A DNA stretch of 64,000 nucleotides from IDS-8 sp964424805 (GCA_964424805.1 CAYRKH010000009.1:1-64000), one strand, 5' to 3'. Positions 7,332 to 15,756 are shown, numbered from the stretch's first letter. A program made the numbers and translations. The notes: generated from the letters alone by a model not told the origin.

Positions 7332-9628
7332 TTGATGACGATGGGCTCCAGCTCGATCTCGGGTGCCACCCGGAACTCCAGCCGTACGTCCCGGAAACCC
7401 GGCCGGCTGCCGACGGCGACGTAGGAGCCGGGGCGCAGCTCGAGCTCCTGGGTGGAGAACGTACCCAGCTGCCCGACGCGGAAGATCGACACCCGGGTCG
7501 CGTTGTCCGAAACGAGCTGCACGGTGAGCGGCGTCGCCGCGCGTTTCAGGAGCCGCGCGAGCTCCTCCTTCTGGTCCTCCAGCCGCGGCCCGACCGACGC
7601 CATGCGAGAAATCGAGAGCAGCAGGTTCGTGGCCTCCTGCATGACCGCCGGCGCCGACAGCGAATCCGGCTCGGCGATGTACGTGTCGAGCTTCGCGTGC
7701 AGCGCCGCGCGCTCGCGGGAACGTGCGAGCCCTTCCTGCGCGAACTGCAGCAGCGCGTCGATGTCGAGGATCTCCTCGTACTTCTGCACCGCGGCCTGCC
7801 AGCGCTCATCGCCTTCGAACGCCCGCGCCTCGTCCTCCAGCCGCCGGATGGTCGCGAGGCGCACCTCCTGCTCGACCTGCAGCAGGCCGTCCACCGGCTG
7901 CTGCGAGTCGGGTTTCAGCGCGCGGGCCGCTTCAAAGGCCGCACGCGCGGTCGGGTGGTTGCCGGCGGCAAGCGCGTCGAAGCCTTCGGTCATGCGCTGC
8001 TCGAAGGAACGCTGGCGGATCGCACCCTGGACGCGCTCGAGCGCCGCCGCGGCCGGCTCCCAGGCGGGATCGAGCTCGAGCGCCCGCTCGAAGGCCGACC
8101 TGGCCGCGAAGAGCTCCAGGTCGTTCTCGAACCTGAGGCCCTGGTCGGTCAGGCGCAGCACCGCTTCGAGGTTGCGCGCCCGCGCCAGCCACTGCTGCGC
8201 TTGCACGTTGCCCGGCGTGATCGCGGCGGCGAGGTCGAACAGGCGCACCGCGTCCGCATGGTTCGCCGCCTCGAAGGCCTCGGTGCCCGCCTGCATCGCC
8301 CGCCGGAACTCGGCGTCGATACGCCCGAACAGCGGCTGCAGCAGCTCCGCTGCCTGCGCGTAGCGCTCGCCGGCCAGCGCGTAATCCCGATCCAGGTACG
8401 CGTCGTCGCCGCTCCTGTAAATCTCCATGGCGTGCTGCCAGGCCGTCCCGCCCCAGCGCTCCACGGCACGCAGCCGGAGCCGCTCGATGTCCGACAGCAG
8501 GGCGCCCAGGGTTTCATCCGTTTCCGCCTTGGCGGCGGCGATTTCCGCGGGAGACGAGCGGGGTGCGGCGGGGGCCGCTTCCGTCGGCTCGGCGGCCGGT
8601 TCGTCCGTAAGGGGGGATTCCGGCCGCGGCTCGGTGCGGGTGTCGGGCGGCACCGCACCCGGCAACAGGTAGAACACGGCGACGACGACCACGGCAAGCA
8701 CCGCCAACCCGCCGTACAGGAACCAGGCCGGCACGCCGCGCCGGCCGCCGCTTCCCTCCGCCGGGGTCAGCGGCGCCGCGCGCTGGAAATGCCGCACCGC
8801 GGCCACCGATTCGACCTCGATGTCCACCTCCGCGGCCCCGGGGGCGGCCTCGGACGCGCGCAGCGCAATCGTGCCCGGTTCGATGCCGGCATCGCGCAGC
8901 CGCAGGGCGACCTCCTCGGCCGACGGCCGCTCGTCCGCCTCCGCCGCGAGCATGGCCGCGAGCAGACCCTGCAGCGCCGGCGGCAACGGCGCACCCTCGC
9001 GGGAAACGCGCTGCCGCAGGTCGGGCTCGTCCCCGGGCGGGCCGCCAAAAAGCGTCTCGTACACCAGGACGCCCAGCGCATAGACGTCGTCCGGCGGGCC
9101 CGGGGCGGCGCCCGCCCGCTGCTGCGGGCTCATCGCCGCCGGCGTGCCGCCCGACGCGGCGGCGGCCACGCCGAAGTCGACGAGGTACGGTGATCCCCGG
9201 CCGTCGAACAGAATATTCGACGCCTTGATGTCCCGGTGCACGATGTCCTTGCCGTGCGCGTAGCGCAGCGCGTCGGCGACCAGGCCGAACGGCCGCAGCG
9301 CTTCGGCGAGGGGGCGCTCCGCCAGCACGCCCGCGTCCGGTCCACCGACGAACTGCTGGCCGTAGAAAGGCCCGTCGAGATCGTCGTGGTATTCGAACAC
9401 GCGCGCAATGTGCGCGTGCATCAGCCGCGTGCCGATCTGCCACTCCCGGTGGAACAGCTCACGGCCGCCGGGCTGCGCGGCGATTGCCGGCAGGAGGAAC
9501 TTCAGGGCGACGTTCGAACCCGAGCGCCCGTCGAGCGCGAGCCAGACTTCCGACATGCCGCCGGAACCCAGCTTGTGCTTCAGCGTGTACCTGTCGGCTG
9601 CCCGAGCGCCTTCTTTCAGTTCCCGCAT
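7313..9628 (-). CDS. Transmembrane Ser/Thr protein kinase with TPR-like and PEGA-like extracytoplasmic region
   Basis: A 771-residue Hanks-type kinase. The kinase domain spans about 12-260: glycine loop GSGGMSEVW, Lys43, catalytic IVHRDIKASNIL (Asp133), DFG at 151-153, and MSPQQ at the APE position. One membrane segment at about 305-327 leads to a periplasmic part with helical TPR-like repeats (about 380-690) and a final PEGA-like unit (RPGSYVAVGSRPGFRDVRL). All key catalytic residues are present, so it should be active. It is the likely source of phosphothreonine for the two FHA proteins just downstream. It overlaps the FHA-PEGA-FGE gene. The PEGA-like end matches the PEGA units of that neighbour, suggesting contact in the periplasm. 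Confidence 0.9.
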   Translation of the reverse strand: MRELKEGARAADRYTLKHKLGSGGMSEVWLALDGRSGSNVALKFLLPAIAAQPGGRELFHREWQIGTRLMHAHIARVFEYHDDLDGPFYGQQFVGGPDAGVLAERPLAEALRPFGLVADALRYAHGKDIVHRDIKASNILFDGRGSPYLVDFGVAAAASGGTPAAMSPQQRAGAAPGPPDDVYALGVLVYETLFGGPPGDEPDLRQRVSREGAPLPPALQGLLAAMLAAEADERPSAEEVALRLRDAGIEPGTIALRASEAAPGAAEVDIEVESVAAVRHFQRAAPLTPAEGSGGRRGVPAWFLYGGLAVLAVVVVAVFYLLPGAVPPDTRTEPRPESPLTDEPAAEPTEAAPAAPRSSPAEIAAAKAETDETLGALLSDIERLRLRAVERWGGTAWQHAMEIYRSGDDAYLDRDYALAGERYAQAAELLQPLFGRIDAEFRRAMQAGTEAFEAANHADAVRLFDLAAAITPGNVQAQQWLARARNLEAVLRLTDQGLRFENDLELFAARSAFERALELDPAWEPAAAALERVQGAIRQRSFEQRMTEGFDALAAGNHPTARAAFEAARALKPDSQQPVDGLLQVEQEVRLATIRRLEDEARAFEGDERWQAAVQKYEEILDIDALLQFAQEGLARSRERAALHAKLDTYIAEPDSLSAPAVMQEATNLLLSISRMASVGPRLEDQKEELARLLKRAATPLTVQLVSDNATRVSIFRVGQLGTFSTQELELRPGSYVAVGSRPGFRDVRLEFRVAPEIELEPIVIKCEERI

Positions 9629-9664
9629 CGTTGCTGTTTAGTCTTCGGTGCCCGGGATTAGTTT

Positions 9665-9684
9665 ACCGGCGATGGCCCGCCGGT
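9665..9684 (-). other. 7-bp hairpin between lipoprotein and kinase genes
   Basis: ACCGGCG and CGCCGGT flank a six-base loop in the 87-base gap after the lipoprotein stop. There is no T run, so I do not call a terminator; it may be an attenuating or RNA-processing hairpin. Confidence 0.25.
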
Positions 9685-9715
9685 GTTGAAGGCCCGGGGG
9701 CCCTGCGGGCCGCGC

Positions 9716-10942
9716 CTATTCGCCGGGCTGGCGCGAGCGGCGGTCCACGCCGACCTCGACGTTCCCGGCGAACCCTGTTTCGGCGTGGTAGATCTCCCTC
9801 AGGAGCTTTCGCCAGGTCTCGTATTGCGCCTCGGCGGTACCGGTGAGCCGGCGCGTTTCCCCCTCTACCCGGACCACCAGCGGCGCCGCTTCGGCACCGA
9901 ACGATTCCGACAGTTCCTTGATGTTTTCGCGGTGAATGTTCGCCGTCTGCCGCAGGTTCCAGGCACTGACGATGGTGTTGACGCCCCGGCTGACGCCGAC
10001 GTAGCGCGCCGCCGATTTCGCGCGGGCCGCCGAACGGCTCGAGCTGCTGGTATCGATGCTCATCGAGCCGGCGACCACCACGACGCCGAGCAGCGCGCGC
10101 AGGGTGGCCGCGCGCTTGACCTGCCGGAAGTTGACGTTTTGTTCCCGCGACGTCTCGCGCCATGACTCGTAGGGAATCGCGATGCCGTAATAGAAGTTCG
10201 CGTAATGCTCGTTCAGCGTGTCGATGACGAGATGATCGCGCGCCCGGATCTGGCGCAGCCGCTGCACCATCGGATCGTTCTCCGCCGGCAGGCGCACGAG
10301 TGAGGTCATGCCGTCCTCGTCCGTGGCGATGTAATCGCCGTACACGGTCGGTGCCATGTCGGCAAAGAACTTCATCTCCGACACCTGGCGGATCCGCCGG
10401 ACCTCCTCCGGCGTCAGCGCCGCGGCGTAGGCCCTGAGGTCGTTCGCGATCTCGTTGAAGACTTTCTGGTAGGGGTCCGTGGACAGGTCGCGGTTATCCG
10501 CATACGAGGTGATGCCGGTCTGCATGGTATAGCGCTTCTCGAACCAGTGCTGGCCGCGAGCATCTTCGGCGCTGACCGTGAGCGTCAGGAACTCGCCGTC
10601 CGACTGCTCGATGGCGCCCGTGAGCAGTACGTCCGTGAACACGTAGCGCGACGGGATCACCCGCACCGCACCCCAGAAGCCGGTGCCCTGCAAAGTGGTT
10701 TTCAGGTGATACGGGAGGTAACGGGACTCGGCCTGGCGCACTTCCGGGTAGATGCCCGACTCGCTGGCGTCGTTATCCTCCGGGATTCCCGGAGTGAAAT
10801 TCATGATGCCGACGTCGAGCAGCATGCTCTCGGCGATGTTGAGCGACGCCACCTCGAGGGGGGTCTTTTCCGCTGTGATCACTTCGGAGACCGTGCAGCC
10901 GGCGCAGGCGATAGCCAGCATCAGAAGGAGCGGAGTTTTCAT
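9716..10942 (-). CDS. Lipoprotein of unknown family
   Basis: A protein of 408 residues with a lipoprotein signal: MKTPLLLMLAIACAGC, with the lipidated Cys in AGC followed by T, not Asp, which favours outer-membrane sorting. The middle (about 40-270) is mixed alpha/beta with no family I recognise. A hydrophobic stretch near 280-295 (ATLRALLGVVVVAGS) is followed by a Ser/Arg-rich and then a helical part. I prefer ATG at 10942; a GTG lies one codon upstream. It is transcribed between the Gly-rich lipoprotein and the transmembrane kinase, so it is likely an outer-membrane component of the same envelope system. The hydrophobic stretch in a lipoprotein is odd and could insert in or cross a membrane. 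Confidence 0.7.
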   Translation of the reverse strand: MKTPLLLMLAIACAGCTVSEVITAEKTPLEVASLNIAESMLLDVGIMNFTPGIPEDNDASESGIYPEVRQAESRYLPYHLKTTLQGTGFWGAVRVIPSRYVFTDVLLTGAIEQSDGEFLTLTVSAEDARGQHWFEKRYTMQTGITSYADNRDLSTDPYQKVFNEIANDLRAYAAALTPEEVRRIRQVSEMKFFADMAPTVYGDYIATDEDGMTSLVRLPAENDPMVQRLRQIRARDHLVIDTLNEHYANFYYGIAIPYESWRETSREQNVNFRQVKRAATLRALLGVVVVAGSMSIDTSSSSRSAARAKSAARYVGVSRGVNTIVSAWNLRQTANIHRENIKELSESFGAEAAPLVVRVEGETRRLTGTAEAQYETWRKLLREIYHAETGFAGNVEVGVDRRSRQPGE

Positions 10943-11004
10943 CACGGTGCCCGGTTTCTCCTGTTCACTCTGTTCCTGTCGCGAATCGTCCTGTGCCGCC
11001 CTTC

Positions 11005-12015
11005 CTAAAGCTTGTTGTACCTGCGGTATTCCTCCCAGAGTCGCTCGCGCAGCACGGGGTCTTCCTCGGCCAGCGCCGCTTCGCGCAGCTGTTTGGCGAC
11101 GATGTCCTCGCTCACCAGGTCGGGAATGTCATCCGGCGTGCGTTTGGCGATCTGTTCTTCCGACATGCCTTCGACCGAAGGCGTGGCGGGCGCCTCGGCG
11201 GACGGCGTGCGCGCCACCTCCCCGCCGCCGCCGCCGCCGCCGGCGCCGGCCGCCTGTTTGCCGAGGCCCACGCCGCCGCCGCCGCTGCCGCCGCCGCCGA
11301 AGCCCTTGGTGTCACGGCCCACGGTCGATATTTCCTTCTGCTCACCCGCGAGCACCCCGTCGAAGTCGCCGACGGATTTATCGAGCTCCTTTTCCAGCCG
11401 TGCCTTTCGTTCGGCCGGCGTCTCGCCCGGGTACTGGCCGACGCTGCCCGCGCAGTCGCCGGAACCTTCCATGCCGCCGACGCCGCCCGGGAGCTGCTCG
11501 CATTCCTCGCCACCGGCACCGCCGGCGCCTCCCGCGCCGGGCATGTCGCCGCCGAGACCGCGTACGCCGTCTCCGCTGCCGGCGATACCGCCGCCGCCCG
11601 CGGCACCGTCGCCGCCCGCCCCGCCGCCGGAGGAACCGCCCGGCATGCCGCCGCCGGATGAACCCCCGGGCATGCCACCGCCGGACGCACCGCCCGGCAT
11701 GCCGCCGCCGGACGAGCCGCCGGGCATGCCGCCGCCGGACGAGCCGCCCGGCATACCACCGCCGGACGAGCCGCCCGGCATGCCGCCGCCGGACGAACCG
11801 CCCGGCATGCCGCCGCCGGACGAGCCCCCGGGCATACCGCCGCCACCGGATGAACCGCCGGGCATACCGCCGCCCGGGATGCCGGTCGGGCCGCCGCTGA
11901 TGCCGCCGCTGCCCATGCTCACGGAGCAACCCTGGAGCGTGAACGCCAGCGCCAGTCCGGCTGCCAGCGGGCATAACCGCCGGACTACTGTGTGTGTCAG
12001 GCTTAATGTATTCAT
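11005..12015 (-). CDS. Gly-rich lipoprotein with MPGGSSGGG tandem repeats
   Basis: A 336-residue lipoprotein. The signal ends in the lipobox LQGC (about residue 30), followed by a Gly-rich region with about nine copies of MPGGSSGGG or close variants, then a Gly/Ala stretch with Cys-containing GEECEQLPGGVGG, and a charged C-terminal part with a further Gly run. I chose ATG at 12015, where the signal peptide starts; an upstream ATG at 12114 adds an unlikely 33-residue leader. No domain is recognised. The repeats may form a flexible, elastic linker at the cell surface or across the periplasm. It lies between the phosphatase and the other lipoprotein. Repeat copy number may vary between strains. 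Confidence 0.75.
   Translation of the reverse strand: MNTLSLTHTVVRRLCPLAAGLALAFTLQGCSVSMGSGGISGGPTGIPGGGMPGGSSGGGGMPGGSSGGGMPGGSSGGGMPGGSSGGGMPGGSSGGGMPGGSSGGGMPGGASGGGMPGGSSGGGMPGGSSGGGAGGDGAAGGGGIAGSGDGVRGLGGDMPGAGGAGGAGGEECEQLPGGVGGMEGSGDCAGSVGQYPGETPAERKARLEKELDKSVGDFDGVLAGEQKEISTVGRDTKGFGGGGSGGGGVGLGKQAAGAGGGGGGGEVARTPSAEAPATPSVEGMSEEQIAKRTPDDIPDLVSEDIVAKQLREAALAEEDPVLRERLWEEYRRYNKL
11628..11872 (-). repeat. 27-bp coding tandem repeats (MPGGSSGGG units)
   Basis: About nine near-identical 27-base units encode the nonapeptide MPGGSSGGG inside the Gly-rich lipoprotein. Changes between units are mainly silent, with one S to A change and one added Gly, which points to expansion by slippage or recombination under protein-level constraint. 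Confidence 0.85.
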
Positions 12016-12210
12016 GGACTTATCGCCTCGCGGGATAAAGCGCACACTGAGGAACCCGGCCTGCAGCGAATGGCTGCCAGCGATCCTTTGATTTGTTTTT
12101 TTGATCGCCGCCACAGCGCGTTAGTTCCACATCCTGCAGCGGCCGCCACGCGCGGGAGGGCGGGTCATTACACCTTAATACGGGGTCTGTCCGCCCGCAA
12201 CCGGTTGCCC

Positions 12211-12239
12211 GGCATCGCGCGCGGTGCGTGCTCCTACAG
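12211..12239 (-). repeat. GAGC palindromic repeat, copy R3
   Basis: On the minus strand the copy reads CTGTAGGAGCACGCACCGCG. The TAG at 12234-12236 is the stop codon of the PP2C gene. It has two changes in the palindrome. The gap from 12016 to 12233 otherwise holds no gene. Confidence 0.75.
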
Positions 12240-13058
12240 GCGGGGGTTTTTGCGGAACAGGATGACGGAGAGGTCGTCCGGCTTGCTGGGCTGGGTCCTC
12301 GCTTCACCGGTCATGCGCCGGCTCGCAAGCCGCGTGAGCTTCTCGACGGCGGTCTCGAGGGGCCCTTTGCGCATGAGCTCGACGATTTCCTCGATGTGGA
12401 TGTTGTCGGTCAGGCCGTCGCTCGCCAGCAGCACGGTATCGCGGGGGCTCAACTCCACGGTGGCTCCCATGTCGATGCGCATGTCGTTGGAGCCGAGGAA
12501 GTTGGATACGAGATGGCGTTCTTCGTGATGCAGGGCAGCACGCTGGTCGAGAAAGCCGGCCTCGACCGCGAAACCCGTCGGGGAGTGCGCGAGTGTCTGC
12601 GCCTTCAGCTTGCCCCTTTGCCCGACGATGATGGCCTCCGAGTCGCCGATCTGGTAGGCGCGCGCGATACGGCCCTCTATGGTCACCACCGTCAACGTCG
12701 TGGCGGAGCCGCCGCCCAGGCCGAGCACCGCCTTGTTGGCCTCGTCGATGCCGTTCAGGATCGCGGTCCGCAGTAGCATCGTCTCCGACATCGCCACCTG
12801 CAGCGATGCCTCGAGCGAGGTCACCGCGAGGCGAGACGCCTGGCGCCCCATCGGCAGGCCGCCCGCGCCGTCGGCAACGACCAGCACCGCCGCATCCGGG
12901 CCGTAGGGTATGGCCGCGACCGTGTCTTCATTCTCGGTGTCCTTGTCCGGCGAACGGCAGGTGTAAGCCACCAGGGTGCCGCCGCCGATCTCGAGGTTCA
13001 GCCGTTCCGGGGCCTCGGCACCGTCGAGCATGACCATGCGATTAACGGCCGCCTTCAT
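12234..13058 (-). CDS. PP2C-type Ser/Thr protein phosphatase
   Basis: A 274-residue PP2C-family phosphatase. Metal-binding and core motifs are present: VVADGAGGLPMGRQAS, SATTLTVVTI, QIGDSEAIIV, VLLASDGLTDNI and the C-terminal KPDDLSVILF. I chose ATG at 13058 because GGGGAG lies about eight bases upstream and the domain begins soon after; the open frame extends farther upstream without support. It directly follows the zinc-knuckle kinase gene (23 bases apart), forming a kinase/phosphatase pair. It probably reverses phosphorylation by the two kinases in the locus. Its last codon and stop are formed by the CTGTAG edge of repeat R3. Confidence 0.9.
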   Translation of the reverse strand: MKAAVNRMVMLDGAEAPERLNLEIGGGTLVAYTCRSPDKDTENEDTVAAIPYGPDAAVLVVADGAGGLPMGRQASRLAVTSLEASLQVAMSETMLLRTAILNGIDEANKAVLGLGGGSATTLTVVTIEGRIARAYQIGDSEAIIVGQRGKLKAQTLAHSPTGFAVEAGFLDQRAALHHEERHLVSNFLGSNDMRIDMGATVELSPRDTVLLASDGLTDNIHIEEIVELMRKGPLETAVEKLTRLASRRMTGEARTQPSKPDDLSVILFRKNPRL

Positions 13059-13081
13059 CGTGCACTCCCCTGCCGCGGTCT

Positions 13082-14368
13082 TCACTTGCGGCGCACCGGT
13101 TCGCGGCACCAGGCGCAGAAATTCCAGAATTCCCTCGCGATACCCCATTTGCAGGCGCGGCAGCTGTGCTTGCTGCCTTCCAGCTTCCAGGGCTTCTTCA
13201 CCTTCGTCCGGCACCAGGGGCAGTAGCGCATGAACGCCATCAGAGGCTGGCGGCAGCGCGGGTTCGCGCATTTTGCAACGTATCGGCGGTCACTGTAGCG
13301 CCGGTTGGTCTCCGGCTCGAAGCCGGCGCCGTAGCACCAGGGGCAGTAATCCCAGTCGCGTTTCACGCCGCGCTCGCAGCGCGGGCATTGCGCCGGCATG
13401 ATCGTCGCGGCTCCGCGCGTCGGATTCTCGACGCCGCACCAGGGGCAGGCCTGCATGCTCTCGGCCACCGGGCCGTCGCAGCGGCGGCATTCGTGCCGGC
13501 TATCGATGACCTTGCGGAACTGGCGCTGGAATTCCCGCCACTGCTGCTGCCGCCACGAGGTCGACGGGCTCTTCGAGCGTCGCGACACCGCCCGCCGCGG
13601 TTTGCGCGCCCGGCTCTGCAACCGGCGAAACGCCGAGTACATCTGCATCGCGTCGTCGAAGCGCTCGGCGGGATCGAGCTGGATCGCGCGCTGCAGGAAA
13701 TCCACGAACTCCGGCCGCACCCGCGCGCTGATGCGCTCCTGGCCCGGGAGCGGCCACTCGAACGGCCACTCCGGCAGCTTGCCGGAGAACATCCGGTAGA
13801 GCACGAGACCGGCGGAGAACACGTCCGACTGGAACTTCGGCCGCCCCATCGCCTGCTCGGGCGCGATGTAGTCGATCGTGCCGGAGCCGGAAGCCTTGAG
13901 GGTGCGCACGCTGATTTTCGCGAAGCCGAAGTCGGTGAGCTTCAGCACGTTGTCCGGGAACAGGATGTAATTTTCCGGCTTGACGTCGCAGTGGATGACG
14001 TTGTGCGAATGAGCAAAGGCGAGACCCGCTAGGGCCTGGTCGGCGAGCTCCAGGGCGCGTGCCGTCGACATGCGGCGGAACAGCCTGTCAGCCAGCGATT
14101 CCTCGCCGAGCTCCATCGCGATGACGAAGAGATCGCCGATGTAGCTCGCATTCTGGACGGACAGGATGTTGGGATGCTTGAGCCTCGCCGCAACCTGCAC
14201 CTCGCGCATGAAATCCTCGTCGGTGACGTTGCGACTCGGCTTCGGAATCTTCAGCGCGACACGGGACTTGTGGATCGTGTCGAACGCCTTGTAGACGTCG
14301 GCGAGCGGTCCCGACGAAAGGCGCCCCAGAATGCGGTATTTTCCGAGCTTCTGCCGGGCCCTGAGCAA
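13082..14368 (-). CDS. Ser/Thr protein kinase with C-terminal double zinc-ribbon array
   Basis: A 428-residue cytosolic protein with a kinase domain (about 10-260) and four C-terminal zinc knuckle/ribbon units (about 295-425), each with paired CxxC motifs such as CRRC/CPWC, CPRC/CPWC, CRACKW/CAWC. Lys40, Asp128, DFG at 146-148 and APE at 169-171 are present. Two oddities are visible: the glycine loop is degenerate (LSSGPLADVY) and the HRD motif is HCD, the non-RD type, which often means no activation-loop control. A kinase with zinc ribbons next to a PP2C phosphatase resembles the published TerY-P triad, but no Ter genes are here. It is the first gene of the locus in transcription order. Confidence 0.88.
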   Translation of the reverse strand: MLRARQKLGKYRILGRLSSGPLADVYKAFDTIHKSRVALKIPKPSRNVTDEDFMREVQVAARLKHPNILSVQNASYIGDLFVIAMELGEESLADRLFRRMSTARALELADQALAGLAFAHSHNVIHCDVKPENYILFPDNVLKLTDFGFAKISVRTLKASGSGTIDYIAPEQAMGRPKFQSDVFSAGLVLYRMFSGKLPEWPFEWPLPGQERISARVRPEFVDFLQRAIQLDPAERFDDAMQMYSAFRRLQSRARKPRRAVSRRSKSPSTSWRQQQWREFQRQFRKVIDSRHECRRCDGPVAESMQACPWCGVENPTRGAATIMPAQCPRCERGVKRDWDYCPWCYGAGFEPETNRRYSDRRYVAKCANPRCRQPLMAFMRYCPWCRTKVKKPWKLEGSKHSCRACKWGIAREFWNFCAWCREPVRRK

Positions 14369-14414
14369 TGTACGTTCTACCCCTTGGTCAACCGTAGCGG
14401 CGGCGACGATTGTA

Positions 14415-14442
14415 CTGTAGGAGCGCGCATGGCGCGCGGTGC
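14415..14442 (+). repeat. GAGC palindromic repeat, copy R4a
   Basis: Plus-oriented copy starting CTGTAGGAGCGCGCATGGCG, facing copy R4b about 40 bases away. The pair forms a larger inverted repeat between the kinase start and the thiolase stop. Confidence 0.75.
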
Positions 14443-14479
14443 AACGGGTCGTTGCAACGCCCGCGACCTTGGGTTATGC

Positions 14480-14517
14480 CACGGCCGTGGTATCGCGCGC
14501 CGTGCGCGCTCCTACAG
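14480..14517 (-). repeat. GAGC palindromic repeat, copy R4b
   Basis: Minus-oriented copy with edge CTGTAGGAGCGCGCACGGCG. TAG at 14512-14514 is the stop codon of the thiolase gene, and CTG is its last codon (Leu). Confidence 0.78.
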
Positions 14518-15693
14518 GACTTCAAAGAGGCCCGCGGCGCCCATGCCGCCGCCCACGCACATCGTGCACACGACGAACTTCGCGCCGCGGCGCTTGCCCT
14601 CGATGAGCGCATGGCCTACCAGCCTGGCCCCCGACATGCCGTACGGATGGCCGATCGAGATCGCGCCGCCGTTGACGTTCAAGAGCTCGTTCGGGATGCC
14701 CAGCGTGTCGCGGCAGTAGAGTACCTGCACCGCGAACGCCTCGTTCAGCTCCCAGAGCCCGATGTCGTCCATCTTCAGGCCGCAGCGCTCGAGCAGCTTC
14801 GGGACGGCGAACACGGGCCCGATGCCCATCTCGTCCGGGCTGGTGCCCGCCACGGCGACGGCGCGATACACGCCCAGCGGCTCGAGGCCTTTTTTCTCGG
14901 CCAGTTTGCTGTCCATCAGCACCGCGACCGAGGCGCCGTCGGAGAGCTGGCTCGCGTTCCCGGCCGTGATATGACCGCCGTCGAATACGGGCTTCAGCCC
15001 GGCGAGCCCGTCGAGCGTCGTGTCGGGGCGGTTGCCCTCGTCCTTCGCCAGCGTGACCTCCTGCAGGCTGACCTCGCCGGTTTCCTTGTCCTTGACGGCC
15101 CTGGTGGCGCTGACCGGCACGATTTCGTCGTCGAACGCGCCGGCAGCCTGCGCGGCCGCCGTGCGCTGCTGGCTCTGCAGCGCGTATTCGTCCTGGCGTT
15201 CGCGCGGAATGCCGTAGCGCTTCGTCACCACCTCGGCGGTTTCGATCATGCTCATGTAGATATCCGGCGATGCGGCCAGCACGTTCGGGTCGTCGGCCCG
15301 ATAGCGGTTGAAGTGCTCGTTCTGCACGAGGCTGATGGACTCCACGCCGCCGCCGATCACGATCGGCATGTTGTCCTCGAGGATCTGTTTCGCCGCGATC
15401 GCGATCGCCATCATGCCGGAGGAACACTGCCGGTCCACGCTCATGCCGGCGACGGTGGGCGGCAGCCCGGCCGCGAGCAACGCCTGGCGGGCGACGTTGC
15501 GGCCGCTCGAGCCCTGCTGCATGGCGCAGCCCATGATGACGTCATCGACCTCCGCCGGATCGATTCCCGTGCGGCGCACGGCTTCGCGTATGGCGTGGGA
15601 GGCCAGCGTCGGCGCTTCGAGGTTGTTGAACGCGCCGCGGTACGCCTTGCCAATCGGCGTGCGTGCGGTAGCTACGATGACGGCTTCTTTCAT
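14512..15693 (-). CDS. Acetyl-CoA acetyltransferase / 3-ketoacyl-CoA thiolase
   Basis: A 393-residue thiolase of normal length. The nucleophilic Cys lies in RQCSSGMMAI near residue 90, the catalytic His in GHPYGMSGARLVGH near 349, and the second Cys in CVGGGMGAAG near 379; NEAFAVQV is also present. It catalyses reversible acetyl transfer between CoA esters, either acetoacetyl-CoA cleavage or beta-oxidation. The next gene upstream on the same strand is an SDR of the multifunctional-enzyme type, so beta-oxidation of acyl-CoA is likely. The acetoacetyl-CoA synthetase about 6 kb away could supply acetoacetyl-CoA. The gene ends exactly at the CTGTAG of repeat R4b. Substrate chain length cannot be told from sequence. 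Confidence 0.92.
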   Translation of the reverse strand: MKEAVIVATARTPIGKAYRGAFNNLEAPTLASHAIREAVRRTGIDPAEVDDVIMGCAMQQGSSGRNVARQALLAAGLPPTVAGMSVDRQCSSGMMAIAIAAKQILEDNMPIVIGGGVESISLVQNEHFNRYRADDPNVLAASPDIYMSMIETAEVVTKRYGIPRERQDEYALQSQQRTAAAQAAGAFDDEIVPVSATRAVKDKETGEVSLQEVTLAKDEGNRPDTTLDGLAGLKPVFDGGHITAGNASQLSDGASVAVLMDSKLAEKKGLEPLGVYRAVAVAGTSPDEMGIGPVFAVPKLLERCGLKMDDIGLWELNEAFAVQVLYCRDTLGIPNELLNVNGGAISIGHPYGMSGARLVGHALIEGKRRGAKFVVCTMCVGGGMGAAGLFEVL

Positions 15694-15714
15694 TGAATTG
15701 TTGCTCCGTTGCCC

Positions 15715-15744
15715 CTGTAGGAGCGCGCATTGCGCGCGATGCTA
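15715..15744 (+). repeat. GAGC palindromic repeat, copy R5a
   Basis: Plus-oriented copy CTGTAGGAGCGCGCATTGCG between the SDR stop and the thiolase start. It forms an inverted pair with R5b about 13 bases away. Confidence 0.8.
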
Positions 15745-15756
15745 CCCTCGTCGGCC

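Noticed and set aside
11628..11872. Regular direct repeats that could look like a CRISPR array
   Set aside because: The 27-base units are contiguous with no spacers, are in frame and encode MPGGSSGGG in a lipoprotein.
60..14368. Type VI secretion cluster
   Set aside because: Kinase, phosphatase and FHA proteins occur in T6SS loci, but there is no Hcp, VgrG, sheath, ClpV or TssJ/L/M gene.
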